Source of the DNA: Parus major
Taxonomy: Eukaryota > Chordata > Aves > Passeriformes > Paridae
NCBI RefSeq assembly: GCF_001522545.3
Contig: NC_031776.1
Span: 29,124,629-29,188,628 of the forward strand
DNA length: 64,000 nt
Direction of reading: 5' to 3'
The notes below the pieces were generated by a model that saw nothing but the letters and a program-made list of their open reading frames with translations, had not been told where the DNA came from and did not search any database. A program made the translations under genes and the position numbers. Each line of letters opens with the position of its first letter. Position 1 is the first letter of the stretch. Below, one piece after another: positions 1 to 12,300 of this stretch.

Positions 1-150
1 TGAGGATTTGAGAAGACATTTGGGCCCATTGTTGATTTTAATGACAATATAGTGGTCTGTTGGAATACAGAAAGAATGGTAACTACATAAAATCTGTGTG
101 GCTCCTTTGATTAAGATCTTTTCTGGCATATATCTGGTATAGTCACATTG

Positions 151-165
151 CACACACACACACAC
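151..165. repeat. (CA)7 microsatellite
   Basis: A short perfect CA dinucleotide run of about seven units. It is an ordinary simple repeat, possibly polymorphic, with no evident function. Confidence 0.9.
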
Positions 166-719
166 TGGAAATATGTTTAGCTCCACATTATTCTACTGCA
201 GAGAAATGCAAACCCTATGTTTCCAGCCATTGCTTCATCTTCTTTTCATTTAGAGATGGTTAATGTTGGTAGCTCAGAGCAGATCACAGCTTGGGCATTT
301 TGAATTCTGTAGAAGCAGCTCTCTCCCAGATGAACTCAGCCTACCTGGCCTCAAGTTAACTTTGTGCCATCCCCCCAAGCCCAGGAGCAAGGCCCTATCC
401 CTCCATCCTCGGTCCCTTCCCCACCAGCAGCCCAGATCAAGTTCAGGAGATGGCCTCAGCCAGATGGCTGAATCAGCCCCTGGGATTCTTCCCCATTCTC
501 TTCTGGTCTCTTTAGCCTTACTTTCAGTGTCCCCTTTGGAGAATCCCTCAGACCTTGTTCCCCAGACCCTTTCTTGGTTGTCTTTTCCTGCAGGAAACCC
601 CAGCCAAAACAAGAATTGTAGGTGCTTTAGCAGCAGTTTAGCAGCTGAACAGAGGAATTAGATTCAATTAACATGAGTGAATTGAAGCAATGTGTCTTCA
701 TGGACAGAGAACTGCACTA

Positions 720-880
720 AGTGGTCAGTGTTTCACTGTTCTCACTGGCCAACTTCAGGCAAATTACCTCATCCTCCAGTGGCCCAGCTCCCTCACATTA
801 AAACAGGAACTGCATCAGCTCCTTGTAAAAATTACTAAAAATGATTATGAAAAGCTTTAGATATTATTAATTATAGAAAG
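720..880 (+). repeat. Degenerate MIR/CORE-SINE-like relic
   Basis: The stretch keeps the order of landmarks of the old tRNA-derived SINEs (MIR/CORE-SINE). A segment like the 'gaccttgggcaagttact' block is seen as CAACTTCAGGCAAATTACCT near 750-769. Next come a pyrimidine/CTC segment and a 'taaaatggg'-like segment seen as CATTAAAACAGG. The end resembles the 'gtgaagcgctttgagat' tail, seen as TATGAAAAGCTTTAGATATT near 846-865. The tRNA-derived head is not convincing. Such copies are very old in amniotes. The call comes from a remembered consensus, not an alignment. Confidence 0.55.
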
Positions 881-3569
881 AACCCAAGAGGTAGGGAACT
901 TTGACTTTCATAAAAAGCTTTAGCAAATAATTCATTACAGATACAGCTGTGAGCTCACCTATATTATTCCAGAATCCAGAAAAAAACCCTTGGTTTTAAG
1001 TCATTTTCATTCAGGAGAGGTGAGCAAGCAGAGATAATAATGAAACATACCGAAGTAATAAATTACTCTGTGAGTCTCATATAAGCTGTTTTCAAAACAT
1101 TAAGAAGTACAAAAGAAAGAGGATAAGAAAAGAAAGTTGTAGTAACAGCACAAAGAAGAAAAAAATCACTAAATTCCTCACCAGTTCTAAATACTTTCCC
1201 TTTTTTTATGTATTTCCTTCACTTGAAGGCATTCCAGAATATATGGCAGTAGCCCAAGTCACACAAAGCTTGTGGATATCTTGAATGAAGATTTTTTGAA
1301 ATCACATTAAGCACTCGGAAAGGAAGTCTCAGCTCTCTCTAGAAGAGTAGAGAAAATGCAATTTTTTCATATAGGACCAGAAGCTCAAATTAACATTCAT
1401 GCTGAAACCTATCATCAATGATTAAAGAGTGATGTAAAGTTGTTCTTTTCCTGGTAGAATGCAGCTAAGTTACATGCTGTCAGACAATTTTAAGAAAAGG
1501 CATTAGGTGATTTTAGGGGAAGAAGAAAGAGTTCAGCCTTTAGGCAAAGCTGCAGTGGCCTCCCTTCTGGCTAGGTGGATCAGTACTATCTGGTCAGAAT
1601 TTCCAAGGCTCTTCTCCTGGGAGGCAATGTTGATTTAAAAACAAAATGAAAGATACCTTCACTGCTTGTCTGGAAGAGCCAGTCAAACATTAAAGAGCAA
1701 AATATCCCTTTTTCACCAACATGCTCACAGACCATGACCACCACCATAACCAGTGCTGACTCAAATCTAAACCAGTACACCCAGACAAGCAGGGTCTGTC
1801 AGAATTCCCTTTATGTGTAGAAGAAAGGTCCCAGTAACACCCTGCCAGGGCTGCAGAGTCAGTCCAGCCTAGACACATGCATAGTGAAATGCAATGCCAC
1901 TCTTCTGTCCTGTGCACCAGATTTGCCAGCTCTCAGCAGCTCCAGGAGAGCCTATTCCAGCCCCTCTCGCTCAGTCCCATCTGACTTCTGTGGGATCCCT
2001 CACTGAAGGGTGGTGGATGGGCTCCTACAAAGTGTCTCTGTCTGTGCAAAGACAACCCCCTGCTTTTACCAGACACAGATTCTTTGCTGGTTCAGCACCT
2101 TGTGGATCTCATGGAGCTGGTTTGTTCTTGCTCAGTTTCATCAAGTTCTGCTCTGTGGGGAAGAATGTTGTCCATGCTGCTGTGAGCTACTTGGGCCTTC
2201 AGCATCTGTGGGGGATTAGTTCATAGGTAGGTTGTACTTTTTTAAGATGTTCAGCTGTAACAAAGCATTGCTAGTGTCTGTGGTGGAAGGAAAACCTGTA
2301 AAACAAAAGCATTTTCTCCTACCCACCTTCTTTCCCAAATTTCAATGAAAAGCATAAATCAAATTTCCTTTGTTTATAATTTTCTCCTTTGTCCTGTTTC
2401 TTGTTTACATAGAGTGACACATGTCCTATTGCCTTTAAGAGCAATTTTATCTCCAAACAAACTGGAGGAAAAGGTCCAATATTAAGACAGCAAGCCATTC
2501 TGGGAACCATAAACTCCCAAAAGCAGCCCTGCCCAGTAAACTCAGTAATTTTCCAAGGAGGTTGCAAATAATCTTTTCCCCCTAAATTCAGACAATTTTT
2601 GAACTCCAGCTATTACTTATCCCCAGCAGACACCAGAAAAGTTGGCATTTAGTTGGAATTACATCTTGACATTATTCAGAGGTTTAAAACATTTGGTTTT
2701 GACAAAAACTCCTCTCCAGTTTAGGTAACAGGTCCCTCAAAATTGTCAAGGAGCAGCTGCACTTGGACCCTTTGCAGCACTGTCAGTAATATTAGCAAAC
2801 ATTGAGGAAACAGGATATTTTGCACTATTAAGGCAGAAGAAAAAGGTATTGTTGGTCACAGTAAGAAAATCATGCATGTATAAATGATTACTTTGTCTAT
2901 ATTTCCTCTCAGACAATAGCTGATGCAGAGACAATCAGATATTTGCAAGATACAAGGCAGATATTCAATTTAATTAAAATAAATATTCCCCAAAATATAT
3001 CAAAAGCCAAGTAAGGTCCCCATACAGGCAGATAACTGTATTCCTTTGTTGCTAAGGTCCTTTGATTTAGGGTCTCAGAAGAGGGAATTAACTTCTTATC
3101 TTAGGATAATTTTTCTTTACTTACTACTATCAGCTATGAGACATAAAAACAGAAACTCTCTAAGGTGACAGAACTCAGAATTTTTGAAATTAGGTATTTT
3201 GGGTGTTTGCTGAAAACAAACCTTATTTAAAATACTTGATGGACAGTGGTTGTAATGATTTAAAGAAGGCTTCTCCAATACTTTTTCTGGATACCATTAT
3301 CCCCAGGTTTCAGCCCTTGGAGCTGTCATGCAGACAGGCTCCCACCACATCCCAGACTGGGAGCATTACATTGAAGTTATTTATATAGGTAAGAAGTTAT
3401 TTCTATAAATAAATGATAAGGAGACACCTTTTGCAGCTGTGACATGGACAGAAGTATTGTGGCAGAGAGTAGTGAAAACTTTGTACCATTAAATACAGCC
3501 ATGAATGAATATTTCATCAACCTAGATGCATTTTCCTAAAGAGAAAAACACAGAAAAAAACAATTCTGT

Positions 3570-3655
3570 GGGGTCAAATCCACGGCTGGTGTAAGTCAAG
3601 ATATTCCCTGGACTGCAAATAGAGTTTACACACAATTTACACCAGATGGGAGCCT
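3570..3655. repeat. Ancient fold-back (MITE-like) amniote repeat
   Basis: The sequence CTGGTGTAA at 3,586-3,594 recurs as its exact reverse complement, TTACACCAG, at 3,637-3,645. Extending the arms outward about 14 bases gives roughly 15 of 23 matches, with most differences being transitions. This matches a palindromic repeat widespread in turtles, crocodilians and birds, whose ends read like 'ggccagatcctcagctggtgtaa' and which folds into a long hairpin. I am not sure of its formal database name. The middle, about 42 bases, has decayed. It is non-autonomous with no coding capacity. Confidence 0.6.
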
Positions 3656-5929
3656 GACTTTACAAAGCAGTGGCTGGAGGCTAAATTATATTCTTGAAAG
3701 TTGCAAAGCCTTGGATTATGAAATCTCTCTCAATATATTTCCATTGCAACTCCTTCCAGCATAGTTTGCTCACAGCAGTCTGAACGCAGAAGAAACATCT
3801 ATTTCATTATCTCAAATAGTTTAAAAATGCTTTTTAAAAATTCCATTATTTGCACAGTGTAAGGACCCCAATGCAACCTAACAACTGTTTGACCTGAATA
3901 TATTTAAAATATTGTAATGTTTTGCTACGTATCCCAAGATAAAAAAAAAAAAAATCAGAAAAAAAAAATCAGGGTATGGCTTATTAGTTTTCTCTTTGCT
4001 GCTTCTTATAAAGGTTTATTTGACAGAGCATAAGATAGTGGTAAAATCCTAAGGTAAAGGTTAAACTCTGTTTTATTATGTTTACAGGATTTAAAGGGTA
4101 AATCAGGAAGTGCTTATTTAACATCAAGTGAAAGTGGTGGATTAGTAACCAGACCGAGACTTAAAAGCATCCTTAATCCTTAAGATCTCTGAGGGTGAAA
4201 GGTCACTCTTTAACACCAGGCTGTGTAAAGAATGAAGCAGACAGAAGCTTCTGTTTCATCATTGCCCAGTTAATCCACTGAGGAAATGAGCAGCATTGGT
4301 TTTTTGCTAGGTAAACTCCTCCTAAAACCAAGGAAACAGAAGAAAGCCTGAACAGGAAATAATTAAAGTAGGTTTATTGCATGAATACAGTAGAGAAGTG
4401 CAGGAGATATTTTAAACTGTTTTAAAAATGACACTTCTGTGACTATTAATTGTCTGACTCGATTACATTTTTATCACTCCTTATTTTCATAATTCTTTTA
4501 ATGATTAAATTAATGCTCAGTATTTTATGTGGAGAGAGAAACAGAACAAGACAAACATTTTCAGAGGCACGGTGGGTCACTTCCAATGGCCAGCAGTTTA
4601 TGTTTTGTATTTTTTGGTATCTTATGGATTAGAGAGGACAAATGGGGCTCATAAATACCGTGTCTCTTCTAAGCTTGTGAGTTCTGAAAAAATAATTAAA
4701 TGCAGCTCTTTTACTGTGTTACCACAGTGATGTGTGTCAAAGAAATTGGTGCAGGGAAATATAGTTTGTAACATTTTCTCCTCTTTAATCTCTACTAAGA
4801 GGTAGAAGGCAAGTGTTCACTAGTTAACTCAGCTGAGATTAAAATGGGGTTTGAAGTTTCCAGTAGCTGCAATGAAACATAACTCAAAGCTTTTCTCTAC
4901 AAATGCAATATAAAATATAGTATGTTAGAGAAACTGTTTAGAGCCCACTAGTTAGTAAATATACCCACTTCTTCTATAGACAAGACTTAACTTTTTTTTT
5001 ATTTTTGAACAATCAATATGAAAAGACAAAGCTCTCACATATTTCAGCTACTAGGGAAAGAGTATTTTCAATACTAGCAGCCTTTCAATATTTATATTGA
5101 GCTTGCCTTTATTAAATCACTGGTGAAAAATAAGAGGATTCACCCAAGCTGTAGTTTCATCATATAAAACAGCACAGACATTTATCTTATAAAATTGCAG
5201 AAGTGTAGTTCCATGTAGACTGATGGAACTGAGCTGCATTTGGCATTAGGATCTCATTTTCTTGCCTAAGGTGTTTATGACGCATACGGTTGCTAATAGT
5301 TTATGCAGTTCATTTTTTACAGAATCTGTGGTTTAAGCATAATGCTTAGTACTCCTGAAATATTACTTTTCTTTTTTAAAAATTGCAGAGTGTTTAATAT
5401 GAATTATGAAGACTGCTTAGTTGCACATATTTGAGACCTGCCTCGAATTTTTCACAGTATTCATCCCTACCTTTGTGGTTCCATTTTATCAAAACATTTC
5501 TGTAATTAAGGGAAAAAAAAATCATCACTTTTTGTAAACTAAAATGAATGGAATGAATGTTTGATGTTTGGATTCTTTGGGGCTACTTTCTAACAGATAT
5601 GCATACTCAGAGCAACAGCACAGAGCTGAAATAGCCTTTCTGTAATCAGAGGATCAAATGTAGAAGAGAACATTCTTTAATGCAAATAAAAGGGTTGAAA
5701 AGCTCATATATAATTTCTTCTATCTCCCTGGATATTTTTAGTTTGATTTCCTAAAAAAGTGATGTTTATGTGATTGGAACACCTACATGTCTTTACCACT
5801 TCTTGAAGTTTTCAACCCAATGACAACTTCTAAATGTATTTGACAAATTCACAGTAATCCCAGACTTCAAAATCAAGTTCCTAGAACTTTGGTAGAGGGC
5901 ATCACTTCATAGAGGGCAGACATTCATAA
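3656..5929. other. Noncoding AT-rich DNA, no gene seen
   Basis: No gene is supported. A-rich tracts occur at 3,941-3,954 and 3,959-3,968, each followed by TCAG, which suggests a short slippage duplication. Frames around 4,450-4,730 are hydrophobic at first but are short and unrecognised. The rest is AT-rich sequence without repeats I can name. Confidence 0.6.
3941..3972. repeat. Duplicated A-tract (A14-TCAG-A10-TCAG)
   Basis: Two A homopolymers are separated and followed by the same TCAG tetranucleotide. This is consistent with replication slippage. No retroposed body or target-site duplication is visible next to it. Confidence 0.8.
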
Positions 5930-6050
5930 ATTACTCAACTCACAGAAAAACTAAATCAAGTGCTTTTGAGAGCTCATAGAGAGGAGAAACCTCTGAAATG
6001 CCTGAGTTGTGAGGAAGAATTCAGAAGAGTTGGAAGCCATAAATTCATAG
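5930..6050 (+). pseudogene. Possible relic of a C2H2 zinc-finger module
   Basis: In the frame open from 5,930 (after a stop at 5,927-5,929), the translation includes HREEKPLKCLSCEEEF, encoded from 5,975. This resembles the canonical inter-finger linker H-T-G-E-K-P-[YF]-K-C followed by C-x2-C-x3-F. The residues after Phe (RRVGSHKF) match the register of a finger helix, but the expected Leu and both zinc-binding His are gone. The preceding finger is represented only by a trailing ...LLRAH. No further fingers follow; the frame runs into unrelated sequence and a CAG repeat. In known families this linker is highly specific to tandem Kruppel-type fingers, so a decayed copy of a ZNF exon or retrocopy is plausible. 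With one module and lost ligands, chance resemblance is also possible. No function is proposed. Confidence 0.4.
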
Positions 6051-6140
6051 CAAATCAGGGTTTATTAGTTCTGGATCTCATAAAAGTGTCTGTTTTGTTT
6101 ACTGGGATGCCACCCAGCCCATCAACACAAACACATGCTG

Positions 6141-6166
6141 CAGCAGCAGCAGCAGCAGCAGCAGCA
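6141..6166. repeat. (CAG)8 trinucleotide repeat
   Basis: Eight perfect CAG units plus CA. In the frame of the upstream zinc-finger-like peptide it would encode alanines, but there is no evidence that it is translated. It is likely length-polymorphic. Confidence 0.9.
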
Positions 6167-6284
6167 CACGGTGCAGAGCTGCAAACCCAGCTGAAGCACC
6201 CTGACCACAGACATCAAGAAACATAAGCTGTTTCTGGATGATTGTTAGTTAGATGAGGGACAGCTGATGGTTTCAAAGATTCTG

Positions 6285-6334
6285 TTTCAAATATTAGAAG
6301 GAAATATTCTAATATTTCAGATATTAGAAGGAAA
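6285..6334. repeat. Short tandem duplication, 30-bp period
   Basis: A 20-base unit (TTTCAAATATTAGAAGGAAA, 6,285-6,304) recurs at 6,315-6,334 with one substitution. The intervening spacer also contains the reverse complement of part of the unit (TATTCTAATATTT). This local direct-plus-inverted arrangement probably arose by slippage or template switching. Confidence 0.8.
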
Positions 6335-6339
6335 CAATT

Positions 6340-9300
6340 CATATACCATGAAGTATTTAATTAAAAAAAAAAATCAATTTTGGAAAACAGAAGGAATACT
6401 ATTAATTTTTTCTGAATAAAACAGAAGAGAACCAAAATAATTTTAGGGCAGGTTGTTTGTTTTGTTGTTTTCTTTTTTTCTCAGAATTAGTACCATTTAG
6501 CATCCTGAAAAGGCTTTGCAAATGCTTATAATAAATTCTAGTATTCCTGAGGGCTGAAGTCTCCAAACCACTGCTATTGTAAGAGTTAGAAAAGGAGGAG
6601 CAAAGTAACGAAAAGGGCTTAAAGCCCCAACTTCCATGGCCTGAATTGTCCCACAGATCACAGGACAATAATGCCTCTCCATTAGAGTTTAAATCACAAA
6701 ACCAGCTTCTTGCCTGATCCTCCCTACTCCAGCACATTTACAATAAGAATGGAAAATGAAGCATATTTTCAGAAATATTTGGTTTTTAGTCAGTAAGCTT
6801 TGAGGCAAAAAAGCTTGAATCCTTTGACCCGAGTCATCTTTGTTAAATGAAATAAAAAATAAATTCAAGCTGCACAATGAATTACATCAGAGCCCAGCAG
6901 ACAAGGAAGCAAGTAATTCTGCAGAGTCTATGTGCTTTAACTAGCTGAGAATCGAGAAACTCCCAGCACTACCCCCATACTACAACCAGGCATGTAAAAT
7001 ATTATTTCTCTTCTGTTTATAAATATTCCAAAAGCAAATTGTGAGAAAAAAACTTTACAAACATTCAACAAATGAACTTGGATTTGGCTGTGTCTTCCTT
7101 GTTTTCCTTTAATTTACCCTAACACTAATCCAAGAATATCATGGTATTTGTTGACAGTATAGTATAGCAAAAGCAGACAACACCTTGTTTCTCAAATACC
7201 AGACTTCCAGATATGTTTAATAACAAAGTGAATTTCAGTGTTGGTTCATGCTTACTATTGTTCATGGTTTATATGTTTCAGAAGAAAATAAGTTTAAATT
7301 AACATAAAATATAATTTTATGTGATTTTTAACTAATAAAAATAAGTTGTCATTCATAAGTAAGAGTTCAAAACACAAAGTGTATACTGGGAAATTACTCC
7401 ATCATTTTCATGCCATTTGTTGCACTGGTTTTGCAATTCAAACAATTGGTCACCAATGTGTTTTAGAGCTTAAAGATCAACATGAATTGAAAAACCAATA
7501 TACTGTTTTAATTTACTTCAATTAATAATGGAGAAAATTCCCAAAGATCATACCCAAAGACATTTTGGCATAGAAATCCAAAACTGTCACTGCCCAAAAC
7601 CAACAGTTCAGAAACAAAATCAATAGAACTTTGGGATCTTGAAAGACAGCAAATGTCTAAGAAAAATTAGAGATAAAAGTTATTCACTTTAACAATCCCT
7701 ATATCAATATATTGTCTGAGTTCTGTGCTACCATTTACACAAGCAAGAGCTAATTTAGGGAATCAAGAACTGAAGGGATGAGAATATATTTCTCATAACA
7801 AATAAATTGTTAAAAGATATAAATGCAGTAAATGAAGTCCACAGAAAAGATGTTCTTTTCACACTTCAAAGAAACCCAAACAAAATTAAAAATAACTGGA
7901 AGCCAAATACAAATGACCAGCATCTGGATTATCTGTAGTAACTAACCAAGAAAAATGTGCTGTCTCTTATCCTGTGTTTTTGAAGATGCAAAGTGAGAAA
8001 CAAAACCACCATATTACAACAGAATTCATTTATCCCCAAGTAATTTTTCCAAATGTAATGACACAGTTCAAAGCAATGCTCCCTGGAACCAGAGATGCAG
8101 CCATGCACCTACTGCACCCAGTGGTACATTTCAAGTGAATTCCAGTCAGAGTGAGGGTCACCCAACAGTTATCCATGCCAATCCCCCACTTCTGCCTCCA
8201 AACCCACACGGAGCCCTATTAAAATTATGGAGCTCCATATGGGTGTACACGTCTGCCCAGGTAAATCACTGGCGAGCTCAGGACTGTAATTATCATTATT
8301 AGGAGTGTCTAGTACATTTTATATGCCAGCAAAATCCACCAAGTCTGCTGACAGCAAAGGGAGGGTTCTGCAGTTCCATATGTGGTTTGTCTGAAGGGCT
8401 CTTTAGAGTCTGCTCCTTCTTTTCTGCCACAGTCAACACTCCCCTGAATTTGCCAGTGTCTCTGAAGCTCAGGTATCACTGATATAACACTAGATGCAAA
8501 TAATGAAAACTGATCTTTTTTTCATCATTGCTTCCAGTCAAATAGAAGTGGAAGGATAAAAAATTTACTAATACAGGAAAATAGAATGAAAAAACACACC
8601 CTATTATTAATTTGAATAGAATTACTGGAAAAAATAAATCTTCTTCATTAAAAAAATCTTCCTTGCTATTCAAAGTCTCTAATTTTGGTTGTCTTAATGT
8701 ATTTCTCATGTAAGTCATAAAGTATGGTTTTTATGTTTATTATGGTTTACACACAAAATTATATCCAAAAAGCTTTATAGTTACTAAAGTATGACATCCT
8801 TTACTCCACCACACCCTAATAGTGAGAACAATAATTCACTCATAAAGATTGATAGCTGGCATTTGTCTTCAAGTTGTCCAATGACTGCATGAGAATTAAA
8901 ATAAAATTATCTTCTCACCAAAAGAGTTAGTTATCCCTGCGGGCCAGGGCTGAGGTGGAGTTATGATGAATCACACATTGGGAGGATCTCTAGCTTTCAA
9001 TGAAATTAGTAACTTCCTTGCAAATTAATTTAATTACACCTAACAAAAATCTCTGTTCACAAAACACGCATCTTTGGAGGTCTAAAAATAGAAGATGCAC
9101 TATTCCTGTCAATAGAAATTTCTGTATCTTCCTCTCTTTCCCACACATGCTTGCACACTGCCTGGGATGGACAGAAGAGGAAACAGAGTTTCTAGAAGAG
9201 CCAAAATAGTTTTTCCATGGCTGCTAAACCAGCTGCAAGCTGGTTTCTCAGCATTTATGAATTCATAGAGTGCCTTCAGCTTGAATAGCTACACTGAGTC

Positions 9301-12300
9301 ATCCTGATGTGGGGCCTGACCAAAAGTCTAGGCTTCTCCTAATAAAAAGAGTTAATAGAAATTTTGAAACAATTTGGCTCCAAGCAATGTTTCTTACAGG
9401 TACAATTTATGAGAACAATAACAAGCACTGGAAATTTTAATTCAAAAATTCATTAGCAGTAATCATGGTCTTTTCTTCTTTTTCCACAGACACCATAAAA
9501 TCCAAGTCTGCTTGAATGAAAAAAAAAAGATCTTCCCCACTTCTGAACTCTGCATCTGCAGCAAGTGTTGGCATCATCTGCAGAAGAGGTCTTTGAGATA
9601 AAAGACTTGAAAGGCTGCTTCTGGTTTAATATGAATATTGGACACCCCCAGTATAACCTTCCCTTTGTTCCAATTGACCTCCAATACCCCGGATTTTGCT
9701 GTTTCACTGCAATCCAGGTCACAGCTGCTATGGCAGTGCCAGCAGGTCCTTCCCTGCCTGACACCTCTCACTTGGAGGATGTTGCCTTGCTTCTAAAAGT
9801 CATGTTGCAACCTTCATTAGCATGGAAATTCTTAATGGGGACATTCTCTGAGGCTTGTTTGTCATGGGCAGGTTTGCTGTGAACTTTAGCCAAGTCTCAC
9901 CTGGCCTGCATCTTTCTTTGTATCAAACACAGTGTTATCACAAAGGACTAAGTTCAGTGCCGAATAATGAGTTCTAAAATATTCAATATGAAGAGATAGT
10001 TCAATTATCTCCCCACATCTGATTCAGGCTAAAAGACTTGATGAATGTTTCTGAGTATTCTTGTCTGGACAGACAAACTTACAGATGGATAAATAACAGA
10101 AATACATGCAAGAATACACACATTGTTGAGAATATTGTGCTTTATGATGTACAAAAATACATGTTTCCCAAAGAAGGCACTGTTCCTGTGCCATAATGCA
10201 CCTATGATTATCTGCAAAGAATTCAGAAGTACTTGCTCTAAAAAGTATGGTTTATCTATAATTTAAACTGAAGGGGACTTTCCTTTAGGCAACACAGACT
10301 TCGTGACACATGCATGAGCAGCTCTGGATGTGTATAATAGTTTACCACCAGTACTGGAGCCTTTGCAGTATTTCCACCTCCTAAATTAGAAAATGTTTTC
10401 ATTTACAATACTCAAAGGACAACAATATTATTTTTGCAAAGGTAGCCTGGCAGTTTTGTGCTAGTCCCTGGCAGGTAAACTCTGCTTCCCTCTTCCCTAG
10501 ATGGGATACCACTACCTGCAGGAGGGAGAGGCACCGTGCTTAGCATGGAGTCACTCTGCAAGCACAGGGCTGAATCACAAGATACAGCTGCAAAAGATCA
10601 GGAAATCCTTGTCTTGTTCCAGGCCCAGCCTCACCTCAGAAGTAAAACATACCCCTCACTTTTTTACAAAGCACCCAAGACGAGAAGCACTGGCAGTACT
10701 CAGAGGTGGCACCGAGGTAATTTAACAACATCATCAGACCATGAGAGTTAGAATTTGATTTATAATGATGACTAACCCAATAAAATGGTAAAGCAAGTCA
10801 ATACGCAGGTTCAGAGACTTCTTCAAATTTTTACCCCCTAGTACTTTGATGATGCAGTCATCATAAAGTATTCCAGACATGTCATGCTCGGTGGAAACTA
10901 TGGAACAACAAAGCCTCATGTGTATCCTTGCAGAGATCAGGTCATTTTTCATTAGAGCTGCATAAACCTATTCACAAGACCAGCTTTTTTGTGGTAACAT
11001 TGAAAGGAGGGAGGAAAAATCCCCAACCTCTTGATCACAGCATGAATGAAAACAATTCTTAGTAAGGACAATCTTTTTACGTGGAAGTGGTACATTTTCA
11101 GGTGGAACAAAAAAATCCCAAAACCCAAGAGTTCAAATCCCTGTAAATTGACATTGCTGTCTTGATTTATGCCCATGGAGAGTTGTCCCTTCATAATTTG
11201 TTCCAGGTTGGAATTTTTCTATGGAGAAATACGCACATTCTTGTAAAGTCAAGGGAAAAAACACCCAACTAAAAGGGTAGTTTCCATGTAGTTCTATTTT
11301 TGATTACTTTAGATATTTTAGGCTATGTCTTGCAATCATCCTATTTATGGGATCAAAAAGAAGTAACCCAGATATGGGAATAAAGTTAGTAAAGTCATTG
11401 GTCCAGACAGGACTCGGGCTGCTAAGTACATGATGATTGATATTGGACACATTTCTTTCTTGGCAGGGAGTTTTGGCTTTCAGCTACTCTGTGCTGACAT
11501 CAAGCACATTAAAAGTGAACCCAAATATCTGCTGAAATTCATGGAGATGTTGAAACACTTTCAACTCTGAAGCCAAGGATGTGTCAGCTGAGAAAGCTGA
11601 AGTCTACCTTCAACTTTTTCATTCTAATTTGGGGAAGAAATGCTCAGCAAACTTGTCAAGTCTAAGCAAGCTCTTTTACAACCCATTTCTCTATTTTCTT
11701 GTGGCAGTAGTCCACCAGCAACAATCTTCATAAAAGCAGTAGAAAGGTCAACTGTTGCATGTGTTTGACAGCCCTGGATACAGTCCCAATGCACAAAAGT
11801 GGGTTCAGAACCCTAATCTATATTTCACTTTCTATATCAGGCAAAGAAGACAAGTTTTAAGCTCATCTTTTGCTGAGGCAAGTGATTTCCAGAGAGAGAC
11901 CTCTCACTCAAGAAATATATTACAGAACAGAAGCATACTTATTATCTTTAGACAATCTCTCCTCTCTTTCAGGGCTCTGTAACTTCCTGTTCTCACTTTT
12001 AATGTGTTTCCTGCTTTCCCATCCCCACCTAGTGTTGCTGGATTCAAATACTGATCAATCCCCCTCAATGGGCCACTGCCCCAGGAGCTGTATCAGAAGT
12101 CCCCACAGAAAAAACTTGGGGAATACCTGGAAGGTTTCAGATCAAAAAACCACAAGTCATGATGTGTTTGTGCTGCTTAACCAAAAACTGCATTCAGGTT
12201 GTAACTGGTTGCTCAGTTTGGCATCTGTGGTAACACAGATTGCTCAGTTTAATTATTTTTCTCTTTGGTGTGCAGGTTGCATGTGGGAGTTCTGCTGTCT

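Larger units (their letters stand above)
1..3569. other. Noncoding AT-rich DNA, no gene seen
   Basis: No exon, RNA gene or domain is recognisable here. Both strands of about 263-661 are open, but the peptides are Ser/Pro/Leu-rich, match nothing I know, and probably reflect locally higher GC. Open frames at 1,690-2,230 are equally featureless. Identifiable content is limited to a CA run and a SINE-like relic, listed separately. The segment may be intergenic or intronic. Confidence 0.6.

Noticed and set aside
8420..8475. TTCTGCCACAG segment suggesting another MIR-like copy
   Set aside because: Only one landmark fits; the following blocks are not in place.
11080..11150. tRNA B-box-like string AGTTCAAATCCCTG
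   Set aside because: No matching A box, cloverleaf or acceptor stem could be built upstream, so a tRNA gene or recent tRNA-SINE is not supported.
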